Under the pieces are notes generated by a model. That model was not told the origin of the DNA. It was given only the letters and a program-made list of their open reading frames with translations, and ran no database searches. A program made the position numbers and the translations under genes. DNA of 49,244 nt. It comes from Rhizaria sp. SCN 62-66 (taxonomy: Eukaryota; Rhizaria, unplaced). The DNA lies in NCBI GenBank assembly GCA_001724265.1, contig MEDY01000217.1, forward strand, positions 1 to 49,244. Reading direction: 5' to 3'. Shown piece after piece: positions 11,572 to 23,504 of this stretch (position 1 is the first letter of the stretch; each line of letters begins with the position of its first letter).

Positions 11572-13667
11572 TCAATCACTACCAGTCGGCTGCGGCGGCG
11601 TACTCTGCACAACTGCAACATCATCGTGATGAGTACCGTCACGAGTACCTTCACGAGTACCATGAGTACCCCCAGCAGTACCGTTGTTATCTTCACGTGC
11701 GCGCTTCAAGCCACCACTGCTCGCGCCGCCACTGCTGCTCTCGTTAGTAATAGCGCGCGCGTTGTCGGTGTCGGTGTCGGTGTCGTTGTTGATGGCAGTG
11801 CTGTTGGGATTCGCAAGCACCGCTGCCACCGCGGCCAACGCGCCCGCCAGCCCCCCCTTGGCTCCTTTCCACGCCTCCAAACACGCCTTCCCTTGCTCCA
11901 TATTCGTCGCACCGAAGCAAAAAGCCGCCTCTTTGGGCTCCAAACCGGCGCGCTGGGCCGGCGTGCGGCGCGCGAGAAGGGCGGTGTACTGTGCCTCGGT
12001 CAGGAGCTGGGCCGCGAGCATCGACACGGCCGCGGGGAAAACCTGTGGCAAGTGACAAAATGGCACGGATATAACACAGAATGAGTGTAGTTGCTTATTG
12101 AAGAACGGTAACGTAGGATGATGCATACATTGCATGCTGCTGTCAAGTTGTAAGTCATATTAATATGATTGAAACAGTCAGTTCAGTGTTTTAGAATTTT
12201 GAAGAACGCGCATGGCGTCAATCGAAGGGGGTCCTTACCTGAATGATGGCGATATACCCCTGGTCAGACGCACTCCTGCGCAGGCGTGCATTAACACTCT
12301 CACCCACAGCGTTCGCAGCCGCCACAGCACTACTCGCCGCCGCGATGTTCTTGTTGCTCGCGTCGTTGTGGATGTTGCTGCTGTTGTTGGAGTTAGGACT
12401 GTTGGTGAAGATACGCGAGTTGAGCTCGAGGAGACGGCCGCGCACGGGGCACCGCAGCGCAAAGCGGGAGCCGTCAGCGCAGTCAATGACGCATAGACGG
12501 CCACCGGGAGACAGTCTAGCGGGTCCAAAGCAGAAAGAAAGAAAACGCGGGGTGTGAGCATTGCGAGGTTTTAGCTAAGAACAGTTGACATGATTTCGGA
12601 CTATCGAGGGAAAATAATACCTAAATACATCAATTTAACGACATCTTGGTTTAAATGTCCACCACATATCGATATCTCCACATGTCGCATCATTGACTCC
12701 CAAATGACTGATGATGCAACAACAAGGATTGCCGTGACATATTGACTCGGATGACGTACTTTTGAGCGCCGAGCTTCTTGCGGCCCGAGATCTTGCTGCT
12801 CTTGGCGTGCCCTGCCGCCGCCGCGGCGCGACTGCGCTCGCTGAAGACTGGCGTCGTGGCAATTACGGTCGTCAGCGCGCCCGCGGCGGCCTCGGCCTCG
12901 GCCTTGGCGGCGGCAGCGGCGGCGGCGAGGGAAGCAATCTCGGCCTCAGTCGGGGTCACAGGCGCAGGCACGGGCTCTGTTGCGGCCCCAGTCGCAGACT
13001 CAGCCTCAGTCGTCCCAGACGGTTGTGACTGTGAGCGGGTGGCGACCGCGGCTGCGAGCGCGTTCTCGGCGGCCTCAGCGGCGGCGGCCGCGGCGGCACT
13101 GGCGGCGTTGGCGGCTGCTAGTCGGGCATCGCGGGCGGCATCGTCAGCGGCGTCGGAGTCGGTCGCCGTCAGCACGGACGTAACGGTGAGATTGCGCTCG
13201 AAGATGGGGTGGCCGCGCGCGAGACCGATGACCAGAATGCTGTACATACAACATGCAAAGCGAAGTGAGGGATGAAAAGGACGATAGAGAATTTTGAGGA
13301 GTGGGTTTAAACAGCACAAAGCACATGAGACAGACAAAATAAGTCGGCTAAAGATTAAGCGCGACCATCTACTTTGGTTTAAGAGAGAGACGTACCCGCT
13401 CATGTGCATATGGAGGTAAAAGTCGCCGTCGATGGACATGATGCCGGGTGTGGTCATGTTCTCGGCGGCGTAGACGACACGGTAGTCGGTCTCAACGACC
13501 GTGGGCACGCGGGGAAAGCCCATCGAGTCAACGCTGCCGGAGCAGTACGCCTGCACAGTGCGGGACTGCGTGCTGCTGCTGGTAACAGTCGCAGTTGCAG
13601 GCGTAGGCGCTGGGGTTGCGCCCGCGGCTGCGCTGCTGCTGCTGGCAGGGAGGACTGACGCTGACAT
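11572..13667 (-). CDS. ABITRAM: Abitram (FAM206/Simiate) homologue
   Basis: Four exons: 13667-13396, 13239-12760, 12515-12239 and 12042-11572 (donors GTACGT, GTACGT, GTAAGG). Phases close to give 499 aa, against about 180 in animals. Matching family blocks in order: ILVIGLARGHPIFE (about 92-105); KLGAQKLSPGGRLCVIDCAD, then CPVRGRLLELN (about 246-283), corresponding to the family's KRGAQ, CxIxCxDG and VRGRLxExN motifs; QGYIAIIQ (about 336-343); and LLTEAQYTALL near 355. The extra length is an Ala/Glu/Thr-rich insert at about 115-235, an Asn/Ala insert before QGYIA and a low-complexity C-tail. Abitram is an actin- and transcription-associated protein of uncertain biochemistry with a biotinyl/lipoyl-like barrel. 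The gene is divergent from the permease at 14175. Confidence 0.85.
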
Positions 13668-14174
13668 CACTCAGTGGAGCGCAGTACTAGGAGTTATAGG
13701 AATATAATTAAAGGAGTATATATAAATGTAATGTTAGATAGACATAATCGGCGGGAGGCCCTATAGTCGGAAGTCTCGTTGAGTTCCAGAGTGTTTCTGT
13801 TAACGCTCTCTAAGTCGGTCTGTCGCGGGTGATGGAGAAGAAAACAAAACTGCAAAAGCAAGCCTTCTGGCCAGGCGGTGAACTGATTGTCCGATATCTT
13901 GTTCTATGCTACACCACAACCACCGTCAATAGACCCAGCTCAGATAAATATCAATATTGCACGATGGATATATCCTCTCAATATAATTCTATCACTAGTT
14001 ATGAATACTGTCCTGACCAACGCCTCATTGTTTCTCCACCCTCTTCCTCCTTTCTCGAACAGCTTGCCAACTCTTCCCAGCAAGCCTGTCTCGCACTAAA
14101 ACCGCACCCCCTCAGCCCTTCACTGCCCCTCGACTGCGCTCCCGTGCGGCGCGCGCGTGCTCGCTCTGCACACG
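13668..14174. other. Divergent promoter region, Abitram / permease
   Basis: Only 507 nt separate the two ATGs. It is AT-rich in its central part and holds a TATA-like box for the minus-strand gene. The ~130 nt before the permease ATG are pyrimidine-rich. Confidence 0.5.
13717..13726 (-). promoter_or_regulatory. TATA-like box upstream of Abitram
   Basis: TTTATATATA read on the minus strand, about 50 nt upstream of the ATG at 13667. The spacing resembles that seen before the QNG1 and METTL genes. Confidence 0.35.
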
Positions 14175-17100
14175 ATGCTCTTCCGCCCCAGCGAAGGTAA
14201 CGGCAGCGCCGGTGCAGCTAGTGGTGGCTTCGATGGCATTCCGTTAGACTTCGGCTCCAGCTTGCGCTCTGCCCCCGGCGCCGGCCCGAGCTCTCTCTAC
14301 AGCAGTGGCGTGAGCGTTGACGGCGGCGGCGGCGGCGGTGGCCGCTCTCCGTCACCCGCTCTCAGCGCCGCCACAACCACTCTCTCCAACTCAAACACAA
14401 ACCCAATCAACAGCAACAACGCTCACGCTGCCAACGCCAGCGCGAGCGTCAACGGCGACGCCGACCAGTCTCCGGTCAAGCTTAACCAGTTCCTCGCCAC
14501 CGGTATCTGCGGCAATGATATCCTAGGCTCGTGTTTATACGCAGCCGGCCTCGTCGCAGTGCCCGCCGGCCGCTGGGCCCCCGTCTGCTTCTTCGTCGTC
14601 GGCGTTTTGCTGTACTTTTTCCGCTGGATTTACCAAGTACGCCTGGCTCTACCATTGCTGAATGACATCGCTGTATCTAAATCTTAAAACACATCTCCTT
14701 TCCGTTTTCTTTGAGAACATCTATGTGTGATATGATCCAATCGTGTGTTTTTTTTGTCGCTAATCGTCACACTTTCCGATTCTCTTTATTATTGCTTTCC
14801 AAACGTCCAGGAGGTTGGCCAGGCTTTACCCGTCAACGGCGGCACCTACACCCTGCTGCTCAACACCTCCTCAAAGCAAGCAGCCGCCTTTGCCGGCTCC
14901 CTCACCCTGCTTTCCTACGTTGCCACAGCCGTCGTCTCGGCGAACAGCGCAATGCACTACTTGCGCGAACTGTGGCCCGAGCTCCAAGTGTATCCCACAG
15001 TCGTCCTGCTGCTTTTCATCTTTGCCGTCATCAACCTCATTGGCATCCGTGAGTCCGCGTATAATGCCTTAATCATTTTTTCGGTTCACCTCATCACGCT
15101 CACGATCTTCATGGTGGGCTGTTTGCTCTATATCATCGATGACGGAGCACAAACGCTATGGGCGAACCTTGCTTCCCCGCCGGCGTTAGGTGATCCCTTA
15201 GCGATTGCGTATGGCTTCTGTGTTGCGCTGCTTGGTGTTACCGGGTTCGAAACCTCCGCAAACTACATTGAAGTCCGTATATCTCTCTCGACGTCAACCA
15301 CGCCTCTCACATTCAATTTTCTTCTTGTTCTGCGAAAATTTCATGTTGGTATGATGTTGATATGAACATAATTTGCCCCATTTAGCTCGGCTTATAATTG
15401 CGTTAACTCCTTTTCATCTTTGTTTTGCTTTTTAGGCACAAGCGACCGGTGTGTACCCACGCGTTCTGCGCAACGTCTGCGTGCTCGTGATCGTCGTCAA
15501 CCCGCTCATCTCGCTGCTCTCGATGGGCGTTTTGCCGCACGCACTCGCTGCCGGTGTGAAAAACCATCTCGTGTCCTCCGCCGCTTACGCCGCGCAGGGC
15601 CACTGGTTGCACGTACTCGTGACCCTGGACGCGGTACTCGTGCTCTCGGGTTCCGTCCTCACCGCCTTCATCGGCGTCCAGGGTCTCGCGTACCGCATGG
15701 CGCTCGACGGTGCTCTTCCGCAAGCCCTTACTTCCCTTTCCGCGCTGCGCGGCACACAGCACGTGTCGGTGCTGCTTTTCTTCCTCGTCGCTGTGTCGCT
15801 GCACGTGCTCTGCGCCGCTGACATCCGCGTCCTCTCCGGCGTCTACACCATGTCTTTCGTCGCTCTGCTTGTCTGCTTTGTCTGCGGAAATATGCTGCTC
15901 AAACGCTACCGCGGCGCTCTTCCGCGGCGGTCACCGGCATCGCGAACTTCGGTCCTGTTGGCGCTCACGGGTGCGCTGCTCGGGCTCGCGGGTACCGCGG
16001 CGAACCAGCCCGACATGGCGCTGTACGCAGTGTTCTACGTCTCGGTTGTGTTCGCCGTCGTCCTCGCGTGTTTGCACCGACTGGCGATCTTGCGCGCAGT
16101 GGCGGCGGCACTCTCGGCGCTTAACGTCGGCGCGCGCACCAAAGCCGCGGCCGTGGAGCAGATCGCGCGGGAGCAGCACATGGGGCTGGTGTTCTTCTTG
16201 CAGAATGAGAGTAACGATGATTTGAGGCAAGTTTGTCGGTATATCCTGCAGAACGAAGAGAGGCGCCTGCTCAAGGTGGTCAAGGTCACACCGACGCCGC
16301 TCGCGCCCGCCGAACTCGTACGTGCACAAAAATTAGCTTTTTTTTCACATGCTTCTCTGTTGTGTTTGTGTATTTCTGAACGAATTCTCTGTATTGTGTG
16401 TAATGTTGCATTTGTATTTCAACGTCACTCATTTTTCATTGTTTTTCCTGTGAACCTGTGTATATCTCGTAGCTTTCTCTGCGGACGCGTATCGACGCGC
16501 TGGCCGCCGAAGTGTCCATGTGGACGAGTCCGGCCACCGTCACCATCACGCCCACGATCGGCACGACGGCTGACATCAACAACACTATTGCCAACGCCAG
16601 CAGCACTCGGAGCCCCTCAAAGCGCAGTAAATTTACTGCGACTGCGAACGCGAACGCGAATGCTGGGTTGAGTGACTTGGAGTCTGGTTTCTCGAGCAAT
16701 AATGAGAAATCTGCAGTCTCAACGACCGGCGTGAGCAGCAGCAAGTCTAGCTCTAGCACTGCGGCCGCGAGTAATGCAGCAACGCAGAGTAGTGCGATTA
16801 TGAGCTCCATCACCGCCGCTGCTCCCGTGTCCGTGCCCCTCGAAGCCGCGTTAGAGCTGCAGCTAGAGGCCGAGGTCGGTGTGTTGAGTGCAGCGCTCGT
16901 GGAGGAGTTGCACCAACGGTGGTCAGTGCCGTCGAACTTCATGTTTGTCGCTTGTCCCACGAAAGACACGCCCGTACGCCACTTTGCATTTCACTTTAGC
17001 AACTCGACCCATATGCATGTTATATTCTTTAAGCGATGCATGATTCCAACGTGCTTTTTTAAAAACATATTTGATTTCGTTCTACATGGACTTATTCGCT

Positions 17101-17743
17101 TACTTGTGTTCTTGTATTCCTAATCTTCTTGCTTTTCACTCCTAATTGACGGCAGTGGGAGTACGCAGCTCTGGGCGGCGTGCGCATCATCATCCAGGGC
17201 TCAGCCGCCGTGGCCGCGGCTGCAGCGGCCGCGGACGCCGCTGACGACGACGCCTCCGCCTTCGCCGACCTCAACAGCTCCAACAGCGCCGGCGTCAGCA
17301 AGCGTGGCGTGCAGAGCAACAGCAGCGGCGGCCTCGCTGGCGCGAGCAGTTACGCGAACGACATCGACGCGATTGAGCGCGCGCCGCTTCTGCTCTCGAC
17401 CTCAGCCTCGTCTAAGTACCCCCAGCAGCCGTCTAAATACTTCGGCGCACAGTTGCCCAACAGCAGTGCCTACACCGGCAACGGCGGGATGCACCCCGGT
17501 GGCAGTCCGATCGTGACGTCGCCGATCATCGCCAACCCAGCGGTCGCCGCCGCTGCTCTGATCAACCCCAAAACCGCGATCAATGGAGGCGGCAGCAGCG
17601 GGAGCAATGGGCAGCAAGCTCAGCAACACATGCAGCACGCACATGGACCGGTGGGACAAGGGTATGCGGGAGTTTATGTCGGTAGGGAGACGACGGAGGC
17701 AGAGAATGACTACCTGCAACGCGCGGCTGCGCTGCACAGTTGA
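14175..17743 (+). CDS. APC-superfamily amino-acid/polyamine permease with long cytosolic tail
   Basis: Five exons: 14175-14636, 14811-15272, 15436-16317, 16473-16973 and 17156-17743, all phase 0, 964 aa. After a low-complexity N-terminus (about 100 residues) comes an APC-type core of roughly twelve membrane segments. These include the first-segment region GICGNDILGSCLYAAGLV, the APC signature EVGQALPVNGGTYTLLL after segment 2, and VTGFETSANYIEAQ at segment 6, where related permeases bind substrate. The core ends near residue 540. The ~420-residue cytosolic tail has two better-conserved blocks (MGLVFFLQNESNDDLRQVCR; NFMFVACPTKDTPWEYAALG) separated by Ser/Ala/Asn runs, possibly a regulatory domain. 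The likely role is secondary active amino-acid uptake at plasma or endosomal membrane; substrate cannot be read from sequence. Intron 2 has an off-consensus GTCCGT donor, fixed by phase. Confidence 0.8.
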
Positions 17744-18305
17744 GCTCGAGACGGGCGCAACAGCGAATGTGACAGGTCATTGTTGAGTACCACAGCTCGT
17801 TTCTTGAAAGATGGTCAAGTACTGAAGGACCGATTCGATATATAAACAACGATTCACTGATTGATTTGCCTTTCTCGCTCTATTTTAGTTGCTGCGATGT
17901 TAAATTTCACATGTTATATCCAACAATGCGATCAAATTACACGGTAATGCATTCTGAGCAGCCCTTATAGGGACGATTAGTGAAGGTATACCTGCCTGAC
18001 CCCAGACAATGTTAAGTATCAATGTGAAAATATGCACAATGTATTATATATTTTAAGGTGGGTGAAATAGATTTCGATAAGATTGAGTTGTACTTTTATT
18101 TGTTCGAGTTTTGCGTAGAGCCGACTGGCTTTGATAGCCGTTGGAGTGGTGGGGCTTCGGGTAGCCGTTGAGCGGCCTTCTTCTTTACCTTTCTGCTGCT
18201 ATATCCCATCATTAAATATCTCTGCCAATAAGTGCCCAAATAACTAACTATTAATTTATTTCTAATTTTAAAATAATGTACCCTATAGACACGAGCTTCG
18301 TCGCC
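17744..18305. other. AT-rich spacer, permease 3' / next gene 5'
   Basis: Same-strand spacer of 562 nt, strongly AT-rich around 18040-18280. A TAGCCGTTG element repeats at about 18137 and 18160. No gene was recognised. Confidence 0.4.
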
Positions 18306-21300
18306 ATGTCGAGCCTTGGAGTTTCACTCTCTCCACGCGCCCGTCGTGCCAGCCTCAGGTACGCTTCTCCTGCAATACCCCTATAGAATCACGGATGTCT
18401 AAAGTATATCAACTGACCTAGCTTATGTCACATGATTGCGCATTTTATTTTACTGTTTGATCGCTATTAGCTCGATGAGTCACGTCCCGCACGAGGAGGA
18501 CGAGAACGGCATCCCCATCCTCTCCACCCAGAACCGCGCCCCTCTCGGCGCGCTCTCCCCCAAGCTCGCCAACACGTCCATCGTCACTGCTATCTCCCCG
18601 CGCTCTCTTGGCGCCAAGCGTTTGAGTCTTAACGCCACGAAACCGGCTCCGCTAAAGCCCCTGGGTGCTGGTGGTGCTGTCGCAAAGATCACCCTCCTCA
18701 CCCCCAAACCCAGCACTCTCTCCAGCACCACCACTGTTCCTGTTCCCGTCTCTGCACCTGCTGCTGCTCCTGCTGCGCCGAAGCTCGCTGTTGCGGAGTC
18801 ATCTTCCCTCTCCGGCATGCTTCCACCGCCGCCCCGCGTTGTCCGCTACGTTCCCGCTCAGAACGACAACAACGACGACGATGACAAGGATGACTACGCA
18901 AACGACGACTACGACAACAACTCCAAGCAGACCACCACCGCTGCCCCCGCGCCCGTGTTTGCCGCCCCCGCGACGCCTATCCGCGGCGCCCCTCCTTCCG
19001 CCGCTGCGGCTGCGGCGGAGGCTGCGACAGCGGTGAAGCGTCCGGCCCCTGCAACTCCGTCTGTGGCGCTTGCTCTGCTCGCACGCGCAGGCCGCACCGT
19101 CGCTGGCTCTACCCCCGCTAAGTCCTCCACGCTCAACACTAACACCAGCTCCAACAGTAGCGTTGGCGGCGTCTACAGCTCCGACAGCACGGCAGCTAAT
19201 GCAACGCTCGCTTCTGCCTCTGCTGTTGCTGCGCCGACGCCTTCGCGCATGCCTGCAACTGCGACGCTGCTGTCAGTTGCCCGTTCTGCCGCCGCCGCCA
19301 AGGACTGGACTCGCGCGCTCGGGTACTTACACCGCCTCATTCCCGCTGCTGCTTACACGCATACTAGCTCGACCGCGACCGCGAGTGCCGGTGTATCTGC
19401 GGCTGTTGCCGGCAATGCGGAGATCTGGGCGCTCATCGCGCGCGCGCACTCTGGCGCTGGCCGGCAGGCGGAGGCTCTGGCAGCGGTCAAGGCTGGCGTT
19501 GCGGTCGGGGCTGAGCCTGAGTCTGTGCTTGCCGCCGTTCAGCGCGAGCTTATGACGTCAGTCCTCGGCATTAACGCAGCTGTCGTCGCGAGTGCTAATA
19601 AGACCGGTCTTAGCGCTGAGGCCGAGGAGCAGGCTGCGAAGGCGTCTATTGCGTACATGCGTCAGCAGGCTCGCTCGCACAACACTCTCAGTAGCGCTAG
19701 CATCAGTGTAAACACCGCTGTGAACACAGCCAGTGCGTCTGCTGCTTCTCCGGCGAGTGCCGCGGCCGCTGCTGTTGTTGTTTCTGCTGTTTCCGCAAAA
19801 CAAGGCACCCCCAGTCGTGCTGAGTTGCTGCAGCGTTCTGCGAAGCTTGTGCGCCGTGCTAGGCGGATGGTGAACAACGACGGCGATGCCGGCAGCGACA
19901 GTGAGGGTGGCAGCGATGACAACAGCGCTGTTCTGTCTAAGGGTCGTGTTGTAAGTACCCTCAACATGGGCAGCCGCTTTGAGGGCCGTCTTAACTTAAG
20001 CGACATTGATGACTCCTTTGACGAAACTACCACAGCCAAGGCCACCGCTGTTCCTGCTGCTGCTGCTGCTGCTGCTGTTGCGTCGGTCTCTGCCCCTGTT
20101 GTTGCTGCTCCTGCTGCTCATGTCCCTGGCCCTGTTGAGGCTGCTGCTCCGGCGGCTAATGGGATTACTGCGGCCCCCATCAAGCTCATTCTTACTCCTG
20201 CTCCTGTTGCGGCAGCTGAGAGCACTAACACTGCCACCAATGTGGGCGTTCGCAACAGCAGCGCCGCCAGTGAGATGTGCGACAACAATCACTTGCACGC
20301 GCCCGACGGCGCTGCCCACGGTCACTCCCCTGCTCACGGGCCTTTCAACGGCCCCATCGAGACCCCCCTGCTGTTCAAGCCCCACGCCCGCGGCCCTGGT
20401 TTTGACGCCATCCAGTACCTGCCGTCGCTACCTCGTGTCTCCGTGCCGTATTCACCGGCCATGGCGTCGCTGCCGCCGTCAGCCGCGAGCACGCCGTCAT
20501 ACTCGCTCACTCTCAGCCCCTCACAGTCCGACTCACAGTCGCAGGCGCATTCGCAGAGCTCACGGTCACCCGCGAGTTCCGTGAGTGTCAGTGGTCCGAG
20601 CAGTCGCAGGCAGAGCCGCGCTGTGAAGCGCCTCTCGATGTCGTCCGCTGTTTCTGACGGTGACAACAATGATGACATCGCTGTTGACGATATTGATAAC
20701 GACTGGGACAACGGCGGGAGCGATGCTGAGACTGTTTCTCCTCGCATCAAGCGCAGTAGTAGCGGTAACGGCAACAGCAACAACAATGCGAGCGCGACGG
20801 GTACTGGTGCTGCTGCTCAGAGTCAGGGCGGCGGCAGCGTTTATGGTGGTGATCCGAACGATCCTGAGCTGCTTGAGCTGCTCCGTCTCACTCTCGACCA
20901 CGACGCTGGTGACGACAGCAATCACGCCGCAAAGCCTCCCGCGGCAGCCGCAAAGGCTATCTCGTCGACGACGAAGGCGAAGAGCTTGCGTCGTCTGAGC
21001 GATCAGTCCGCTTTTGCGCTCTCTTTCAACGCCAACATCAGCAGCTCCAATAACGGTATTGCTAGCAACGCAAGTGGTGTTGTAGGCTGTGCGAAGAAGG
21101 CTGCCGCTCGCCGCACCTCTACCGGCGCGAGCCACACGCGCGCTGCCATGCACGACGACGACGATGACGACGACTTTGACCATTCACTTGCTGATGTGAA
21201 CTTTGACGCACCGACGCTGACGACCTCTCTCTCTGCAATGCCGGTCAAGCCCCAGACTCATCTCAGCTCGCAGCCGCTGATCGCGCCGTCTTTCACTGCA

Positions 21301-22956
21301 CAGGCCTCTGGCTCTAGCACTGCGAGCACGGGCAGCAGCCGTTTCGGGGCGAGTATCAGTGGCTATGACGCCAGTAGCAACCCTCTTATTGCCAGCGCTA
21401 AGAAGTCCCCTGCCCGCGCCCGTATGCCGCAGAACAACGGCTCTAGCGGCGGTGCATACAGCGGCGCGTACGCCAGCGTCACGAGTGCGGTTACGAGTAC
21501 TTCTGCGGCAGCGGCTCCTTCTGCGAGCGCTGTGAACGCGCACAGCAGCAGCCGTTACGCCACGAGTGCGGGACGCGCGGGTGACCGTGAGCAGCCCCCT
21601 CACGAGTACGCGAGTTACAACTTCAGCGCGGCTGACGCCATCGCTGCTGCTATGGCGGCGGTTGCGGCGATGCCTACTCCACCTAAGGGGGGCCGCAAGG
21701 GCGGTGCCAAGACCGCCGTCGCCAAAAACAAGCCTGCTGCTTCTGCAAAGTCTAGCGGTGACAACGCTGAGAGCTCGGCGGTGGCGGCGGCAGCGACTGC
21801 GGCTGCTGTTGCTGCTGCTGTTGCGTCCCCCGCGCGCCGTGTGCCAGTGCGTGGCGGCGGCCTCGAGCGCCGTTTGGCCAACGACCTCGCACAGCTCCAC
21901 TCCAACCCGTCTGCCAGCACCGACGTCAGCGCCAACAACGCTAGCGCGAACGCCAGTGCGAATGCGGCTGCTGCTGAGGGCGCGAGTGTGGTTGTGGTTG
22001 AGCAGAGCCGCGCTACAGTGTCGCAGCGCAAGGCACTCGGAAGCGAGTTCGTCCTTTCCCCTGTCCGCCGTTCTAAGCGCAATCTCACTGCCTACAACAG
22101 CAACGCTGATGAGGCCAGCAGCAGTGCGGGTGCAAGCGCGGGCGGTGAGAGTATGTTCGCAACTCTGGGCCGTACCACTGTCCACAGCCGCATCCATCAC
22201 GGCAGCCACGCTCCACTCACCGCCACTGCCGCGACCGCGAACTCGATCAACAGCAGCATCGGCGGCAGTTTCGTGCCCACCAAGAGCAGCTCGAACAAGG
22301 GCATGAGCTGGGTGCCTGCTGTTGAGGAAGCGACTGTCGCGTTGATGCTGTCCAAGCCGCACGCGTTTTCGTTTGTGCCCAATCCAGCGCTCCATGGCAG
22401 CACTGCGGTCGCGCTCGGAAACCGCATGACGCAGGCTCTCGCGCCCGCCCCGAATAACACTTCCTCGAGCTCCAACTCTAGCTCCAGCCCTAGCGCGAGC
22501 GCGAGCGCGAGTGTGAGCGCTAGTAATGGGACGCCTAGTCGTGTCCGTGTTGGCGCCCGCACAGCCGCCCCACATGCACGCTCTGCTAGCAACGTGAGCA
22601 ACTCTACACAGGCTGACACTGAGTCTGCTGCTGCTCCCGTAGTCTCTAAGACTGCCGCTGCCGCCACGAGCGCGAGCGTTAAGCCTAGTGTTAGTATCAA
22701 GCGTGCTGCTACGGCGACGGCGTCTGTTGGCGGCGTTATGCGCCTCCCTGTTGGCCCCACTGCTGCCGCTGCTGCTGCTGCTGCGACAAACAGCAACACT
22801 GCTAGTGCTGCTGTCAATGTTGTTGCTGCTGCTGGCGCTCGCGCTACCCGCACTACTCGTGCCAGCGCTAACACTGATGTCTCTGCCGCCGTTGGCAACG
22901 ACGAGATCGTTGTTGCTGCAAAGCGTCCTGCTACACGTCAACAGCGCAAGGCTTGA
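18306..22956 (+). CDS. Large low-complexity protein with destruction-box-like N-terminus
   Basis: Two exons, 18306-18358 and 18471-22956 (112-nt intron, donor GTACGC, acceptor TTAG), give 1512 aa. If exon 1 is wrong, translation would start at ATG 18475. Recognisable islands in an Ala/Ser/Asn background: a D-box-like RAPLGALS at residues 40-47 after a QN pair; a helical, TPR-like pair at about 300-400 (KDWTRALGYLHRLIP, then AEIWALIARAHSGAGRQAEA); SRFEGRLNLSDIDDSFDE; a basic LSPVRRSKR motif at about 1213-1221; and FVPNPAL near 1318. The VRRS/PN-L pair weakly recalls mitotic microtubule-associated proteins of the CKAP2/HURP kind. With the D-box this would fit a cell-cycle-regulated protein, but I do not claim homology. 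Convergent with the kinase gene. Confidence 0.6.
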
Positions 22957-23504
22957 ACAATGCAATGATTCTAGCAAGAGTTGATGCAAAAGCCAAACAG
23001 CACATTATACTGTGCGCTACACCAATCATTTATTTTTCTGTGAAGAGATGTCAACTTAAAAGTCTGACATATGACTTATTTTTGATTGCTGTTTTATTCT
23101 ACCTGTATAATGAAAAGACCTAACGCGTGGAGCGTTAGGCTCGCTGCAGGTGATTTCAGCAACATTAACGCTAGACAAACCCGTTGTAAGAAAGGTCGGA
23201 TATGTCTCACGTAATAAACTACGATACAAACTAGTCACTACTTGTTTTCAATCATCACAACACATTCTAATTGTATTCATACAGTCTGAGTATCAATCAC
23301 CACTCCCCAAACAGGGAGCGTTTCTATCAAGGATCACAAACACAATCTTTCACAACATTCATAGAACTATTTAAAATCAGATACAAAACGTTGCGCACAG
23401 CAAATGAACAGAATGAGACAACAACGAAGATTGACGCGTGCCATGACTCAGTTGTCATGGCATATCAGCGTTACTCTCGTGCACTTGCGCTTTTTAGTAG
23501 CTTT
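22957..23504. other. Convergent intergenic region
   Basis: 548 nt between two 3' ends. AT-rich, with one clean hairpin at 23119-23139. No ORF with protein-like composition. Confidence 0.5.
23119..23139. repeat. Perfect 8-bp inverted repeat (hairpin)
   Basis: CCTAACGC and GCGTTAGG separated by five bases (GTGGA) form a perfect stem. It lies 163 nt past the stop of the plus-strand gene and 366 nt past that of the kinase. It could be an RNA 3'-end element or a chance structure. Confidence 0.6.

Noticed and set aside
15240-15262. GGGTTCGAAACC resembling a tRNA T-arm
   Set aside because: It is inside the permease exon coding TGFETSANYIE, with no acceptor stem or anticodon arm around it.
21184-22989. 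601-codon antisense ORF on the minus strand
   Set aside because: It lies entirely opposite a GC-rich Ala/Ser-coding exon, where GCN/AGC codons read backwards rarely give stops. Its Arg/Ser/Ala jumble has no domain.
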